The notes beneath the pieces are model-generated. The model did no database searches. It was not told where the DNA came from and worked only from the letters and a program-made list of their open reading frames with translations. DNA of 64,000 nucleotides, taken from Vandiemenella viatica (taxonomy: Eukaryota; Arthropoda; Insecta; Orthoptera; Morabidae). The stretch's first letter is position 1. Each line of letters opens with the position of its first letter. Made by a program: the position numbers and the translations under genes. Below, in pieces: positions 35,286 to 45,490 of this stretch. The stretch covers positions 107,916,829-107,980,828 of the forward strand of contig JARYHS010009186.1 of assembly GCA_031002005.1 (NCBI GenBank), in the 5' to 3' direction.

Positions 35286-36219
35286 AATAAATGAAGATAA
35301 CAGGACACTGTTTAGCCGCTTTCTTTAGCCACAGTGTAGTGAATAATCTGCCAACAGCTTGTTACTATACAGAACTGATTCAGAATATATGAAAAGATTT
35401 GAGGGCTGCTCTCCAACTCGTTTTAAAACATTTATCGAGAAAAGTTCCCAGAACAGAAACCCAGCGATTATATACAACAAAACGAAAGTGTTCACGTATT
35501 CACGGTACTAGGCCGATTAGATATAATGAGCACGTCGATCAGAAAAACTTCAAAAAAACTTGTCAATCTATTCGCCTTAGAAGCTTCAAAAACAGTGTCT
35601 CCGTCTTTTAGCAAAGGACGTGTCCTCAAAAGTAAATGTACGCAAAAGTTTCAAGGTACCTTGGTAAATTCTTAGTTCCGTCAACTGTCAATCGACCAGA
35701 CTTTAGAAGCCCACTGCCTCCATTGATACTGGCAGATATGTGTCACGTTCCCACTTAACAATTACCGTCTCCCAATTTCTAACAATTTATATTTTCGGAA
35801 GTTAATCGGAACGTTATAGTAAATTGAAATGTTATCGATTTCTGGAGCTTACACTACAGTAGAGACCAACAGTTCTCTGGAAAACGAAAGTGGCAGATTG
35901 TCTACCAGTGTAACAGATAGTACAGTATATCACAACCGAACACTTCTGACTGCTTGACAGGTTAACTGTCAACTTCATCTGTCAAGTCTGGTCTTCTTGA
36001 TTGATGGAGAGCAAAACTTGATGGTCATATAACAGCGACAGAGTCACTATCAGCTAGGACAGTTCAGTGTTACTGTAGGAAACGTTGATACCTCTGCTGT
36101 GACAGGTATCTGTCAGTTTGAGTTGCCAAATCTGCAAATTACCTGATAAATGAAGAACTCTGGTTCCTATTCACCGAAGTACAGGTGTATATATTGTCGC
36201 CGAGTGTAACAGACAGAGC
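35286..36219. other. Unassigned DNA upstream of the CpG island
   Basis: No repeat or exon recognised. The motif CTGTCA/TGACAG recurs several times between about 35,680 and 36,120, without a fixed period. Confidence 0.3.
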
Positions 36220-36990
36220 ATTACAAGTCACCATTTCCGCGTGTAACATTCATACAGCGGCCGTGACACGTATTGAATTGGGAAACGACACAACAGCTGA
36301 AACTTCCCCCGTTTTCGCCGGCTCCCTCTTCTTCGTTTTTAATTCCGGCGTCATTATTCGTATCCGTTGTATCGCCGCCGGCTTGCGGGAGAGGATAGCC
36401 GGGGGTGGCCAGGGACGGGCCGGTAGGTGGGGGGAATTTAATTAAAACGGGAAACGAACAAGTAAAGACAAATGGGGTACCTGTGACTTTAGCAATTACT
36501 GAGCAATTGTGTTGGCGTGTTGGGTTTATCAGAGAGAGCGCGAGAGGTCTTCCCTCTCTGTCGCTCTCCTCGCAGCCCCTAATCCTGCGGCGGCGGCAAG
36601 GATCGGAGCCGGGCGTCCAGTAAGATAAGCCATTGTCCAGGCGGGCCGTGTGTGCGGTGCGCGCGGTCGCCATCTTGTTTTCACACCTCGCGCCGCGACG
36701 CCGTCGAGTGGATCGGAAAACATGGCTCGAGTGGCGCGCCGCCAAATTAAGAGGCACCGTCGCGTCGGTCCGGCTTGTAATTGCGATGACCGACCATTCA
36801 GTCGTTATTATTTGTGCGCCGAGTCCTCCAAAGTGAATTAGACGGAGGCGCTGTTTGCCCGTGTGTGATTACCGTGTCGAGGCAGAGGCGCTGGCTAGCC
36901 GCACAGTAGAAATAGTGTTACCGGCACCAGGGTGGTAAACCGCTCCGCCAGGTTCCTTTCGTAGGGACCGTCCCCGTGTTACTACTTTCT
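36220..36990. promoter_or_regulatory. CpG-dense island, candidate promoter or enhancer
   Basis: This is the most CpG-rich stretch of the window, densest at 36,570-36,780. It contains a YY1/Pho-type motif GCCATCTTG (36,669-36,677) and an ATG in good context (AACATGGC at 36,721). From that ATG a frame of 40 codons is open, with no recognisable domain. A 178-codon frame runs the other way across the island, but GC-rich DNA has few stop codons. A promoter with a non-coding first exon is the simplest reading. There is no transcript evidence. Confidence 0.4.
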
Positions 36991-37104
36991 CCACACAACT
37001 ACTACAGCAATGGAGCAAAATTAAGCTATGTCAATTATAACTCAGCATTACACTTTGTAAAACAACAAAGTTTTAGTGGGTTATTAATTAACAGTTAGAG
37101 AGGT

Positions 37105-37842
37105 TGTAACAGCCCTCATACCTGAATTTTGAATAGTATTGTACTGTATGAAGTATTTGTAGTGAGCTAAAGTTTGCTTGAATATGATCTGGTATGATTG
37201 TTTTGTAATTTCTTGTAAATCAGTGTACATAGACTTTGTTTTATGAAAGAAAATTATTTAAAGTCCATTTAATATGTTTAAGAACTGAATGGTGCAAGAG
37301 AATTTCTTAAATGTTTGTAATTCCATGTATTAATGTAAGTTACGATGTCTACAGGACAATTTTCTACAGTTTGAAAGGATTTCTGTAAATAATTTTGTAT
37401 TTAAGTATCTCTAATCACCATTTCTGATCATTTTGTAATGTTTCTAAGTAATTTTGTATTAATTCCGATTGTTTTTAATATGTTTGATTGTTTTAGTGAT
37501 TGTTAATGATCGAGAAATATCGGGCGGATGCCTTTGAAGAATTCTCGTAATTTCATTGGAGACTATATAAACAGATCGGCTGGACAGAGCAGTTAGTTAG
37601 TTAGTTAGTTGACATCATTCATTCATTCAGTTTTACAGAGAGATTCATCCAGTTAGTTTCACAGAGATTTTATTTGCGACGGCTCAGAAGTGCATCTCTG
37701 TATTGTATCTATGCTTGTGAATATCGCTGACTTCGTTTTGAGTAAATAAACAAACCTTCAACATAACCTTCTGGTGGACTTTTTAATCAATCAATATATA
37801 TAAATTAAACCACCGAAGAACGTAATAAGGTTATTACGACAC
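37105..37842 (+). repeat. LTR-like segment
   Basis: It begins TGTAACAGCC and ends TTATTACGACA. In order it has a TATATAAAC box at 37,565, a GTTA tandem repeat (about 37,590-37,612), and an AATAAA signal at 37,744, the order expected of U3, R and U5. No second copy or target duplication was found, so it may be solo or may belong with the next segment. Confidence 0.4.
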
Positions 37843-37913
37843 TATATTTTGACCCACCTCATGGAGGCATCTAGACTTCGTAATTTATTATTTTCTTTTG
37901 GTCGCCACCAGTT

Positions 37914-38504
37914 GTGTGATGAACGTACTAAAATTACTTACAATTCTATGTGATTTTCAGTATTCACTAGTTCACAGGAATAAGCAATAAGCAAAACACA
38001 CACACACCTCGGAAGTTTGTAGTTGAACACCTTTTATTCCAACAGTTTATGTCTTACATTAGAACGCCAACCACCAAATGGAATTAGATATCACTTGTCC
38101 GAAGATCACAAGTCCATATGAGTGGAAAGTTAATCCCAAAACACTTTCATTCAATAGCAAAACCTTAAAAGCCTGTACAACAATTACTAGTCCACAGTAG
38201 CACATTATCGGTTCTCCAGGAACGTCTCTGTGTATTTTCGCATCATCTTACGTTAGCGACGTTAAGCCAATAGTTGTTTCCCATGGCGGATGCGCGTATT
38301 ACGTATCCACAAGCCCGGGTAAGTCTTCAAAAACACATCACTTCACTTCTGAGCTACTACCACTTACCTGCGCTACTGCTACGAGAGCTAACACATGACT
38401 GACTGCGAATCTAGCATAAACTAGTGCTTCTCGCTCTGTGTCGATTATCGATACATGCACAGATACTCTTTAATTCAGGATCCCTATGTTATTGTAGTGT
38501 CACA
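37914..38504 (-). repeat. LTR-like segment with possible primer-binding site
   Basis: On the minus strand it starts TGACACTACAA, contains an AATAAA signal (plus TTTATT at 38,032), and ends TTCATCACA. ACTGGTGGCGACC follows two bases later, in the position of a primer-binding site. Only about 70 bp separate it from the preceding LTR-like segment, which is in the opposite orientation. Internal coding sequence is absent. Confidence 0.4.
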
Positions 38505-38516
38505 ACTTCTATAAAT

Positions 38517-38995
38517 TAGAGATCTGGTATGGTGTAGGGATGTGCCAGAAAAAAGGAATCTATAAAAGCTACTTTGTGTCATCTTTGACATATGGATCTG
38601 AAACATGGGTGATGAAGGAGAGGGAAAAAGGGAGATTTCAAGCCATAGAAATGAAATATCAGAGGAGTGGAGTAGGATTAACGAGAAGGGACAAAATGAG
38701 GAACGAGAAAATCAGGGAGATGATCAAGGAAGAAGATTTACAACAAAGAATAGAGAAATCAAATTTGCAGTGGAAAGGCCATGCGAGGAGAATGAGAGAG
38801 AATATGATAGGAAGGATGGAGCTGAAATGGGGAAGACTGAGAGACAGATGGGTGAAAGGTGTTAAAAAGCGTGTTGAAGAAAGGGGAGGGAGCAGGCTGA
38901 CAGTAGAAGAAGAGAGATAGTGGATGGACAGGAAACGTTGGATATGCTTTTGCTCCAAGCAGACCCGGCCAGTGACTGGATGCTGTTCATGGTGA
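38517..38995 (+). pseudogene. LINE fragment, C-terminal region (family 5)
   Basis: A 126-codon frame (38,540-38,920) reads LTYGSETWVMKEREKGRFQA, then GLTRRDKMRNEKIREMIKEE and NLQWKGHARRM. This is the region after the reverse transcriptase of a LINE distinct from families 2 to 4. The catalytic part is missing. Unusually for such a piece, the frame is open to its end. Confidence 0.75.
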
Positions 38996-39508
38996 TGGTT
39001 GTTAGATTTTTATAGTGCACAGAAGGAATTTGCAATATTTGCTGGAAAGAATGCAGTAATGACTATGATAAATTTTGTGGTACTGTGTTGTGCACTGCAA
39101 TCCACAGCATGGAGAACGAATAAATGATATTTGAGAATGGGTTTTCGAGTTATATATTTGGTCCATCTAAAGTGGACGAATCCTGGAAAACGATAGATAG
39201 GAAAATAAGAGACTTGTTTCAGTTTACAGTCAATTAAAGGAAAAAGGAACTATGTCGTACGGACTCATGATTGGTAGATATAAGCATCCGGATTCATGAC
39301 TGGTAGATATGAGCGTCCCATCTGATGTAATGTAGACAGGGTTGTTGAAGGGTAGTCTAAAAAGTCAGCTTATACCCCCTGCACAAATCCTGCATTGTCA
39401 GTTGGTTTGCACCGATGGGGGTTGATTTCATGGGCTTTAGGATGAAAGTTGACTAACCTTCGGGATCTTTGCTAAGCCATCTAATCCTCTTGCGCTACAT
39501 TCTTTCTT
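38996..39508. other. Unassigned DNA
   Basis: No repeat or exon recognised. Near 39,255-39,320 the segment ACTCATGATTGGTAGATAT is followed by a near-copy TTCATGACTGGTAGATAT about 40 bp away, a small local duplication. Confidence 0.4.
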
Positions 39509-39520
39509 AAGATGCCTTCC

Positions 39521-39770
39521 GAGCCGACCCCGGCAGCGTAGGGATAGCGTGCTTGCTTCTCGTTGCAGGGGTCGCCGGTTCGAGTCCGTCCGAGGGCATG
39601 GGTGGTTTTAATTAAGTGTTGTGTTCGTCTTGTGTCGTCCTTACACATTAGAGAAAATAATCACACTTATAAGAAATCTGTATATTGTAAGAGAAACAAA
39701 CACATTGAGCTGGCTGAATGGCTAACACGGCTGAATGCCATTAACAAAAAAAAAAAAAAAAAAAAAAAAA
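39521..39770 (+). repeat. SINE family C copy with perfect target duplication
   Basis: The tRNA-like head reads CGGCAGCGTAGGGATAGCG with a B box GGTTCGAGTCC. The body (TTTTAATTAAGTGTTGTGTT, then GTCTTGTGTCGTC) follows, and the copy ends in an A tract (39,746-39,770). The duplication GATGCCTTCC (39,511-39,520 and 39,771-39,780) is perfect, so this is a recent insertion. Other copies are at 40,460-40,718 and 57,452-57,719. Confidence 0.92.
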
Positions 39771-39789
39771 GATGCCTTCCATCTTTCGT

Positions 39790-40445
39790 TGCCTCGATGT
39801 TCTCGCATATCTGCAGATCTAAGCAATATCTTGTGGTCTACAGAAAGATGTTATTTGTCAGGAGTAAAATGACACCACCCCATTAGAACGTTGGCGAAAG
39901 TTAGACAGCAAAGGCCAGGCTGAGAATCTACCTAATAAATAATATAGGCGACAATGGGCTTAATAATCTCATTTTTGATTATTAACGACTGTGTGCAATA
40001 CAGTTGAGAGTGCGATCTGCAAGGATAACATCCGTTAACCTTTATAAACAAACTGAATACTTGAGCATTAAAATCTACTAACTTTATGGCAAACGAACGC
40101 GATGGAAGTATAACGAACCACGATTTAGCTGAGTGTTACTCCATCTTGAATGACTAGTATCCCTCGGCGAAGTGAGAGTGTTGACCGCTAAGGCCATACA
40201 CGTCGGATTTTACGTCATCGATCGGTACGATAACCTCTGTACCGGCTTCTCAGCGTTCTACCGTCATACAACTACCGCTGAGATTCCACCTGCAGTACTG
40301 ACATGATTTGAAGCTCAGCTAACTTCACAAAATATTATATCTAACTAAAAATCCTATTTCTTTCCAATATACAGAATGATTCTGTGAAGATTATGGAGAA
40401 GGGTAAATCTATCAATCTGAGGCAAAGAACATTGGTCCGGAAACG
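39790..40445. other. Unassigned DNA
   Basis: No repeat or exon recognised. Around 40,190-40,300 the sequence is more GC-rich. Confidence 0.35.
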
Positions 40446-40459
40446 ACCGAGTCAAAAGT

Positions 40460-40718
40460 TTTTTTTTTTTTTTTTTTTTCATTTTGCTATGGAGATATAC
40501 AGCCAGACAGACAGCCAGACAGACAGCCAGCACTTTGTAATTTTTGAGGTTAAAGGTATGTATTGGATCACTCAATGTATTATAGTTTCTCCGTGGTATA
40601 GACGACACAAGACAAACACAACACTTAATTAAAACCGCCAATTCCCGAGGCCGGACTCAAACCGGCGACCCCTGCAACGCGAGGCCAGCATGCTACCCCC
40701 TACGCTGCCGGGGTGGCT
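40460..40718 (-). repeat. SINE family C copy
   Basis: A T tract (40,459-40,478) marks the tail. On the minus strand the copy runs to the head with B box GGTTTGAGTCC and CCCCGGCAGCGTAG. The flanks GAGTCAAAAGTT and GAGTCGAAAGTT form a 12-bp duplication with one mismatch. A small CAGACAGACAGC tandem array lies at 40,501-40,530. Confidence 0.9.
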
Positions 40719-40813
40719 GAGTCGAAAGTTACAAACGAAAATCTTTCTAATACCTCTGACACACAGTATTTATCTGAGACATACTATCCAGTTTCCTTGT
40801 TATTCGTAAACGG

Positions 40814-41134
40814 ATGTGGTTTCACCATGATGGAGCCCCACCTCACTTTGGGCTGAGTGTTCTTGAACACCTGGATCAGTCATTCCCTGAAAAGTGTGTC
40901 GGCAGAGGAAGTCCTGTTCAGTGGCCAGCATGTTCACCTGATCTCACCCCACTTGATTTCTTCTTGTGGAGCCATGTGAAAAGTCTTGTGTACGAGACGC
41001 CTTTAGAAATTGAAGAGGATCTCGAGACAAGAATTCCAGCTGCCTGCGACACTTATCAAAGGACATCGGAGACATTAGAACGGGTAAGACAGAACTTTGT
41101 GCGACTATGCCATGCTTGCACTGACACTGGGTGA
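40814..41134 (+). pseudogene. Mariner-type transposase, C-terminal half (DD41D)
   Basis: A 106-codon frame encodes FHHDGAPPHF (second catalytic Asp) and SPDLTPLDFFLW (third). There are 41 residues between the two Asp residues, as in the DD41D group of mariner-like elements. The tail VRQNFVRLCHAC is also typical. The N-terminal DNA-binding part and the first Asp are absent, and no inverted repeats are recognised, so the enzyme is dead. Confidence 0.8.
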
Positions 41135-41193
41135 CGCCGTTTGGAATAACTATTGTAAATGTAGCAGGTAAATGGAATTCATTATTTCTGTAA

Positions 41194-41556
41194 AGCCGCA
41201 TTCCCATGACGTCATGTAACGAAGGCGGGACGTGACGGGACCTCATTAGGCGAAGTGTAGGGACGAACGGGCGCCGCAGGTTAGCCCTCGATTACCTCGC
41301 CGCCACCTCCCCACAACGTTGCCTAGTGTCTTTTGACACAGAGTACTTTAAAGCAACAGAAGGGGTGCGCACCGCTGGCTGCAAACCGATGGCAACAGCG
41401 CCCTGCTACACACGCCTGTGATGTTTACCGACATAGAGTGGGTAGATGCGTCTCGCCCGCTAGCAGAGGTGGCCCTGTTCCCATGGCGTGTTGTTGAGTA
41501 TTCGTCCCGTCCCGTCCCGTCCCGCTTTCAATACAAGACGCCGTGGGAACGCGGCT
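41194..41556. mobile_element. Short TIR element, 363 bp, TAA duplication
   Basis: The ends AGCCGCATTCCCATGACGTC and, reversed, AGCCGCGTTCCCACGGCGTC are inverted repeats with a few mismatches. They are flanked by TAA (41,191-41,193 and 41,557-41,559). There is no gene, and a CCCGT tandem repeat lies at 41,505-41,524. The TAA duplication suggests a PIF/Harbinger-type non-autonomous element. A rearranged relative is at 46,484-46,690. Confidence 0.8.
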
Positions 41557-41634
41557 TAACGCAGACTTAAAATTTCTGGTCTCTCTGACATCAAGTTACG
41601 TTCGCCGTTACCAGTCCATTGGGGAGTATTCAGC

Positions 41635-42869
41635 GGGAATTCTGTACGTCATGATTAGGTTTCGGAAGTTGGGGCCCTTGTTTAATCCAAAACGACCTTC
41701 AAAGTAGGACTCACAACAGTCTAACTGGGTGTGGAAGGCTCTCTGGAGATGGAGATTCGAGAATAAAATCTTTTTTTCGGTGGGGGGGGGGGGAGGGATT
41801 TGAAGCATAATCGGGTAATATCTAGATCGCGATACCGCTGCAAGCACTTACCACCTCGCGATGTAAACACTTCCGGATGGCGAGAATATGACGTCACTAC
41901 GATGCTGAATGTGACGTATACGTTCCGCTCGCTGCTTTAAATGTCGCAAAAGCGGCCTTCCACGGAAAGTAGTCCATCACTAATACGTCTTATATCGAGA
42001 AATCGTTAATTTTGCACCAGTAGTACAGGAATAAATTCATTTGCGACGAGGTTTTGATGCAGCCTGGACCACACTGAAACGTAACTATCAAACACCTTAT
42101 TGCGGATACCTAATGTCGTATCTATCGTTGTTTACATCTTAATGCAGCCTGGACCATAGTGAAACGTAACCGTCACACACGATATTGCTGAAACCCAATT
42201 TCCAAATCGTATCTATCATTGTTAGTATGGTCCAGGCTGAGTTTCAACCTAAACGCAAACGGTTATTGATGAAATCTTGTTTTTATAAATACAGACGAAC
42301 GGAATCAAATACAAATCAAAGGAATTGTGACTAATAACGTTAACGCTAATGAACGATATTAATTATCAGTTTGGAATGTTGTACATATTATAATAATATT
42401 AGTACTTGTGCAAGTAATAATTTTCTTTAAGCTTTTTAATCCGTAATTTTTTTTATTATTAGTAGTACGTGTTACGTTCTATGGCCTAACGTGAATTTCT
42501 CAAATCGATCGAAGGCTGAACACGTCACACACGGAAACACAGTGACGTCATACTCTGTCCAACGGGAAGTGTTTACATCGGGAGGCGGTAAGTGGTTGCA
42601 GCGGTATCGCGATCTAGATATTACCCGCATAATCTTCTAGCTAAACTTTGGTTCGTGACATTATGGGAATTTTGTACGTCATGAATAGGTTTCGGAAGTT
42701 GGGGCCCTTGCTTTATCCAAAACGACCTTCACAGTAGAACTCAAAACAGTCTGACTGGGTGTGGAGGGCTCTCTGGAGATGCAGATTCGAGAAAAAAAAT
42801 AGGTTTTTGTTTGGGGGGGGGGGGATTTGAAGTATAACCTTCTAGCTAAACTTTGGTTCGTGACATTAT
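41635..42869. repeat. Tandem duplication of about 206 bp, first copy interrupted
   Basis: Two adjacent units share GTACGTCATGA-TAGGTTTCGG, GGAAGTTGGGGCCCTTG and a G run. Both end CTAGCTAAACTTTGGTTCGTGACATTAT. Unit 1 is 41,635-41,812 plus 42,635-42,664, and unit 2 is 42,665-42,869. The transposon at 41,813-42,626 interrupts only unit 1. Confidence 0.9.
41813..42626. mobile_element. TIR element, 814 bp, 8-bp duplication GCATAATC
   Basis: Inverted repeats of about 60 bp begin GGGTAATATCTAGATCGCG at each end, with few mismatches. The flanking 8-mers (41,805-41,812 and 42,627-42,634) are identical, GCATAATC. The interior has no open frame of note but repeats a block with GATGCAGCCTGGACCA near 42,056 and 42,142, and reversed near 42,220. 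An 8-bp duplication fits hAT, P or similar superfamilies. The superfamily is not assigned. Confidence 0.88.
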
Positions 42870-43210
42870 GATGCTAAGTTTGAAGTTGTATTGCAAGCGA
42901 CGTGTCAGTGGGTGAGGCGTCGAGACGCTAGGGACGCCTGCCTGGTGCACAGTGGTCGCTCACCCAGTCCACACTACCTGCGTGACGCCGACCTGCTCTT
43001 GCGTGCCAAGTGGCCGCACGCAGACAGACATATGTCGGGCTCCTTTGTCCGGCGCAACACATGTCGAGTCGCGCTACGTTATTAGGCCTGCACTCCTAAT
43101 GAAGTGTAATTAGCGGGGACTGACGGGCTGCTCCGACTATCGGCAAGCCCGGACTCGTCAGCTGTAGCTGCTCTCCAGGAAGCATCAGGCCCTTCACTCC
43201 TATAACACAT
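42870..43210. other. GC-rich unique island, possible regulatory DNA
   Basis: CpG-rich sequence with homeodomain-type cores (CTAATGAAGTGTAATTAGCG near 43,095). The 64-codon frame at 42,891-43,085 has no recognisable domain. A conserved non-coding element is possible. Confidence 0.3.
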
Positions 43211-44459
43211 AGCACGATAGACGTGCACATATGAATTTATCATTATTAAATTTTTTCACATGCTTTAAATGCTATTTTTCTCACTCAATCTAAGTGTACT
43301 TCCTTAAAAAAAATTCAATCGTATGGTGTCCTAATCGGCAGTAACTTAAACTGCTATGAAAACGCGGTAAATGTTCACGAAAATCCCCTATGACTTTTGT
43401 TGGAGATGATCAACAAAAGGCTCTAGAATTACGGTTAAAAAGAATCATAACAGATCAGTTGATAATAACGACCATCGGAAATGCTTAATACAACGTGACA
43501 ACAGAAACCTTAATAAAACAAAGCTGTAACTTTGTAATAAGAGAGATATTTTAAGGTAAGCTTAAAGAGATGTCAACACTTGGATTGTCACTTTCATACG
43601 GAATAATATCATTAGGACAGTGTAAGATATTTTTAAGCCAAAAACTCCAAACGTTATTAAGTTGGTCTTAAAACGTTGCCGTTGCTATGCATCTCGTAAC
43701 ATTAACCAGAAGTACTTCCTCATAAAAACATCTCCAACTTACTTGGAATCCCCTTAGTAAAGCTCCATTGCTACAGTTAACTATTCTTATAAATTTTAAG
43801 GTCTCCCTCCACGTCCTCCCTGGAAGTAGTTAGCTTACTTAAACTGCAAAGGAATTTTGCTGTCTTCAAGAGCAAAAGTAAATTTAAATACCTCTTTACC
43901 TACATACTGGAAGGAGACTACGCAATGTCTTATCGGTATAAACATGTAATTCTAACATGGTGTTCACCATACAAAATTTGGCAATCGTGCTGAAATTATA
44001 GCTTTTCTAGAAACGTCTAGATAAATAAGGAGTTGAATAACCCAGAGAAAGAAGGAAATAAGACGCAAAAGATGTTGTAAAATGTACGTTTAGCTAAAAA
44101 GATCAGCTATAGAATGTTCATCCGAATGACGAATCTGATGACAGATTAGTTTAATCTCCTTATCATATATTTTCAATGAGCATACGGGATCAGATAGAAT
44201 TTGCAAATCATTTTCCTCAGAAGAAAGTGAGTAGAGACAAATCAGAAGGGATGTAGCTACCGTTATCCTTTTCTGGATAGGACAACTAGTGTCGCAAAAA
44301 TTTACATGGCTCTATAAAATATGATTTAACCATCAGAAAAAACAACAACTTGGGTATGTAAATCTTTTAGAAGCGTCTAATTTTAGTTGTAACTTATGGA
44401 CAGTGTCATTAGTGCTTTAGAATGATCAGATCACTAGTAATTCAATGATCAAACACGGG
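43211..44459. other. Unassigned AT-rich DNA
   Basis: Nothing recognised. Confidence 0.4.
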
Positions 44460-44645
44460 GGTACTATGCCAAAAAATGTAGCATAAAAGCGCGCCTGCCG
44501 TGGGACGAAATTTAAATGAGCTCGTGGCAGCAGGCGGGTTTCTGCGGCTGCCGCTGATTAATTAAATCTCTCTGGTGCGGGTTATTATGTCGCGCGGCCA
44601 AAGACCGCAAACCCAACCTATTAGTTTCGATATAATTGTTGTCGA
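44460..44645. other. Candidate conserved non-coding element
   Basis: A sharply bounded, GC-rich block in AT-rich DNA. It holds GCTGATTAATTAAATC (homeodomain-type), GACCGCAAACCC (Runx-type ACCGCA) and the related segments GCGCGCCTGCCGTGGGACG and TGGCAGCAGGCGGG. It has no repeat match in the window. Confidence 0.35.
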
Positions 44646-44977
44646 AATCATCCCTTCGTGAGTGGGGCTTTGATCAGTTGTTTAAAAACTTGTTAACTGG
44701 AACGAGCTACGGCAACTTACACCGACACAGATACCGGGTTATACCTGCAGCGTTGACACAGCGATTTTTCATTGATGAACCAATATCACGACGGAAGCAT
44801 GACGCAGCATACGTCCTTCAATTTCCAATAAAAGTATGCTGAAGTACATTCATATATTTTTTAAATTTAGATAATTTTTTTCACTCAATATTACTTTACC
44901 ATCTACAACGAAGACCATGGAAATCTTTTAACTCGCTAATTGTGTGAACTTTACACGAATACTTAGGTCTTATTTTT

Positions 44978-45145
44978 TAGACAGGGGGATGTTTAAGGGT
45001 TGTAGACAAAGAACGGGAAGGAAATCGGAAATAGTACTTATGACGTAGCTTATCCCTTTAAGGGATTTCCCGAAAACTGTACGGTTCGCCCTAGTATTGA
45101 ACTCGCGTCCTTCAGAATGCCTGCCCTGAATGTTATCGCTTCTCA
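44978..45145 (-). repeat. SINE family A copy, very degenerate
   Basis: The blocks AACGGGAAGGAAATCG and, toward the right, a reversed B-box-like segment and CGCGTCCTTCAGAATGC keep family order but with many changes. Confidence 0.5.
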
Positions 45146-45490
45146 TATCTGGTAATTTCTATTACCATAGAATTGAAAAGGTATTAGCTATATTTAATTT
45201 AAGTTGATATAACTGCGATGGAACGCTCGCTACGGTGGCAATTTCCCTACACACCCATCTTTCTCCTTTCCTCTTCCCACCTTGTCCTTTACTAATTTGA
45301 ACTTTAATTCCTTTCAGTATTTTTGGTAGATTATTCATCATTTCTCTTGGTAATTTATTCCAATCCCTGACACCCTTCCCCACAAAAGAAAATTTTCCCA
45401 CAATCTTACGCCTGAAATAAAGTGCTAGCTTGTGGTCATGTTCATCTTCAACCTTCCACCATCTGAAAGCGGTCTTGGATATATGAAAAA
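45140..45490 (-). pseudogene. LINE-like C-terminal fragment
   Basis: On the minus strand a frame (45,401 to 45,162, open further upstream) encodes RRKIVGKFSFVGKGVRDWNK then LPREM. I recognise this motif as the extreme C-terminus of a LINE family. A similar tail may be present at 47,300-47,465. No reverse transcriptase remains. Confidence 0.55.

Noticed and set aside
36221..36757. 178-codon frame on the minus strand
   Set aside because: It lies across the CpG island where stop codons are rare. Other frames there are open too, and no domain is recognisable.
38659..38958. 99-codon minus-strand frame
   Set aside because: Antisense shadow of the LINE fragment at 38,540-38,920.
41767..41796. G run as a quadruplex element
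   Set aside because: Present, and also in the second repeat unit, but G homopolymers of this kind also occur in TIR elements here and no context suggests a role.
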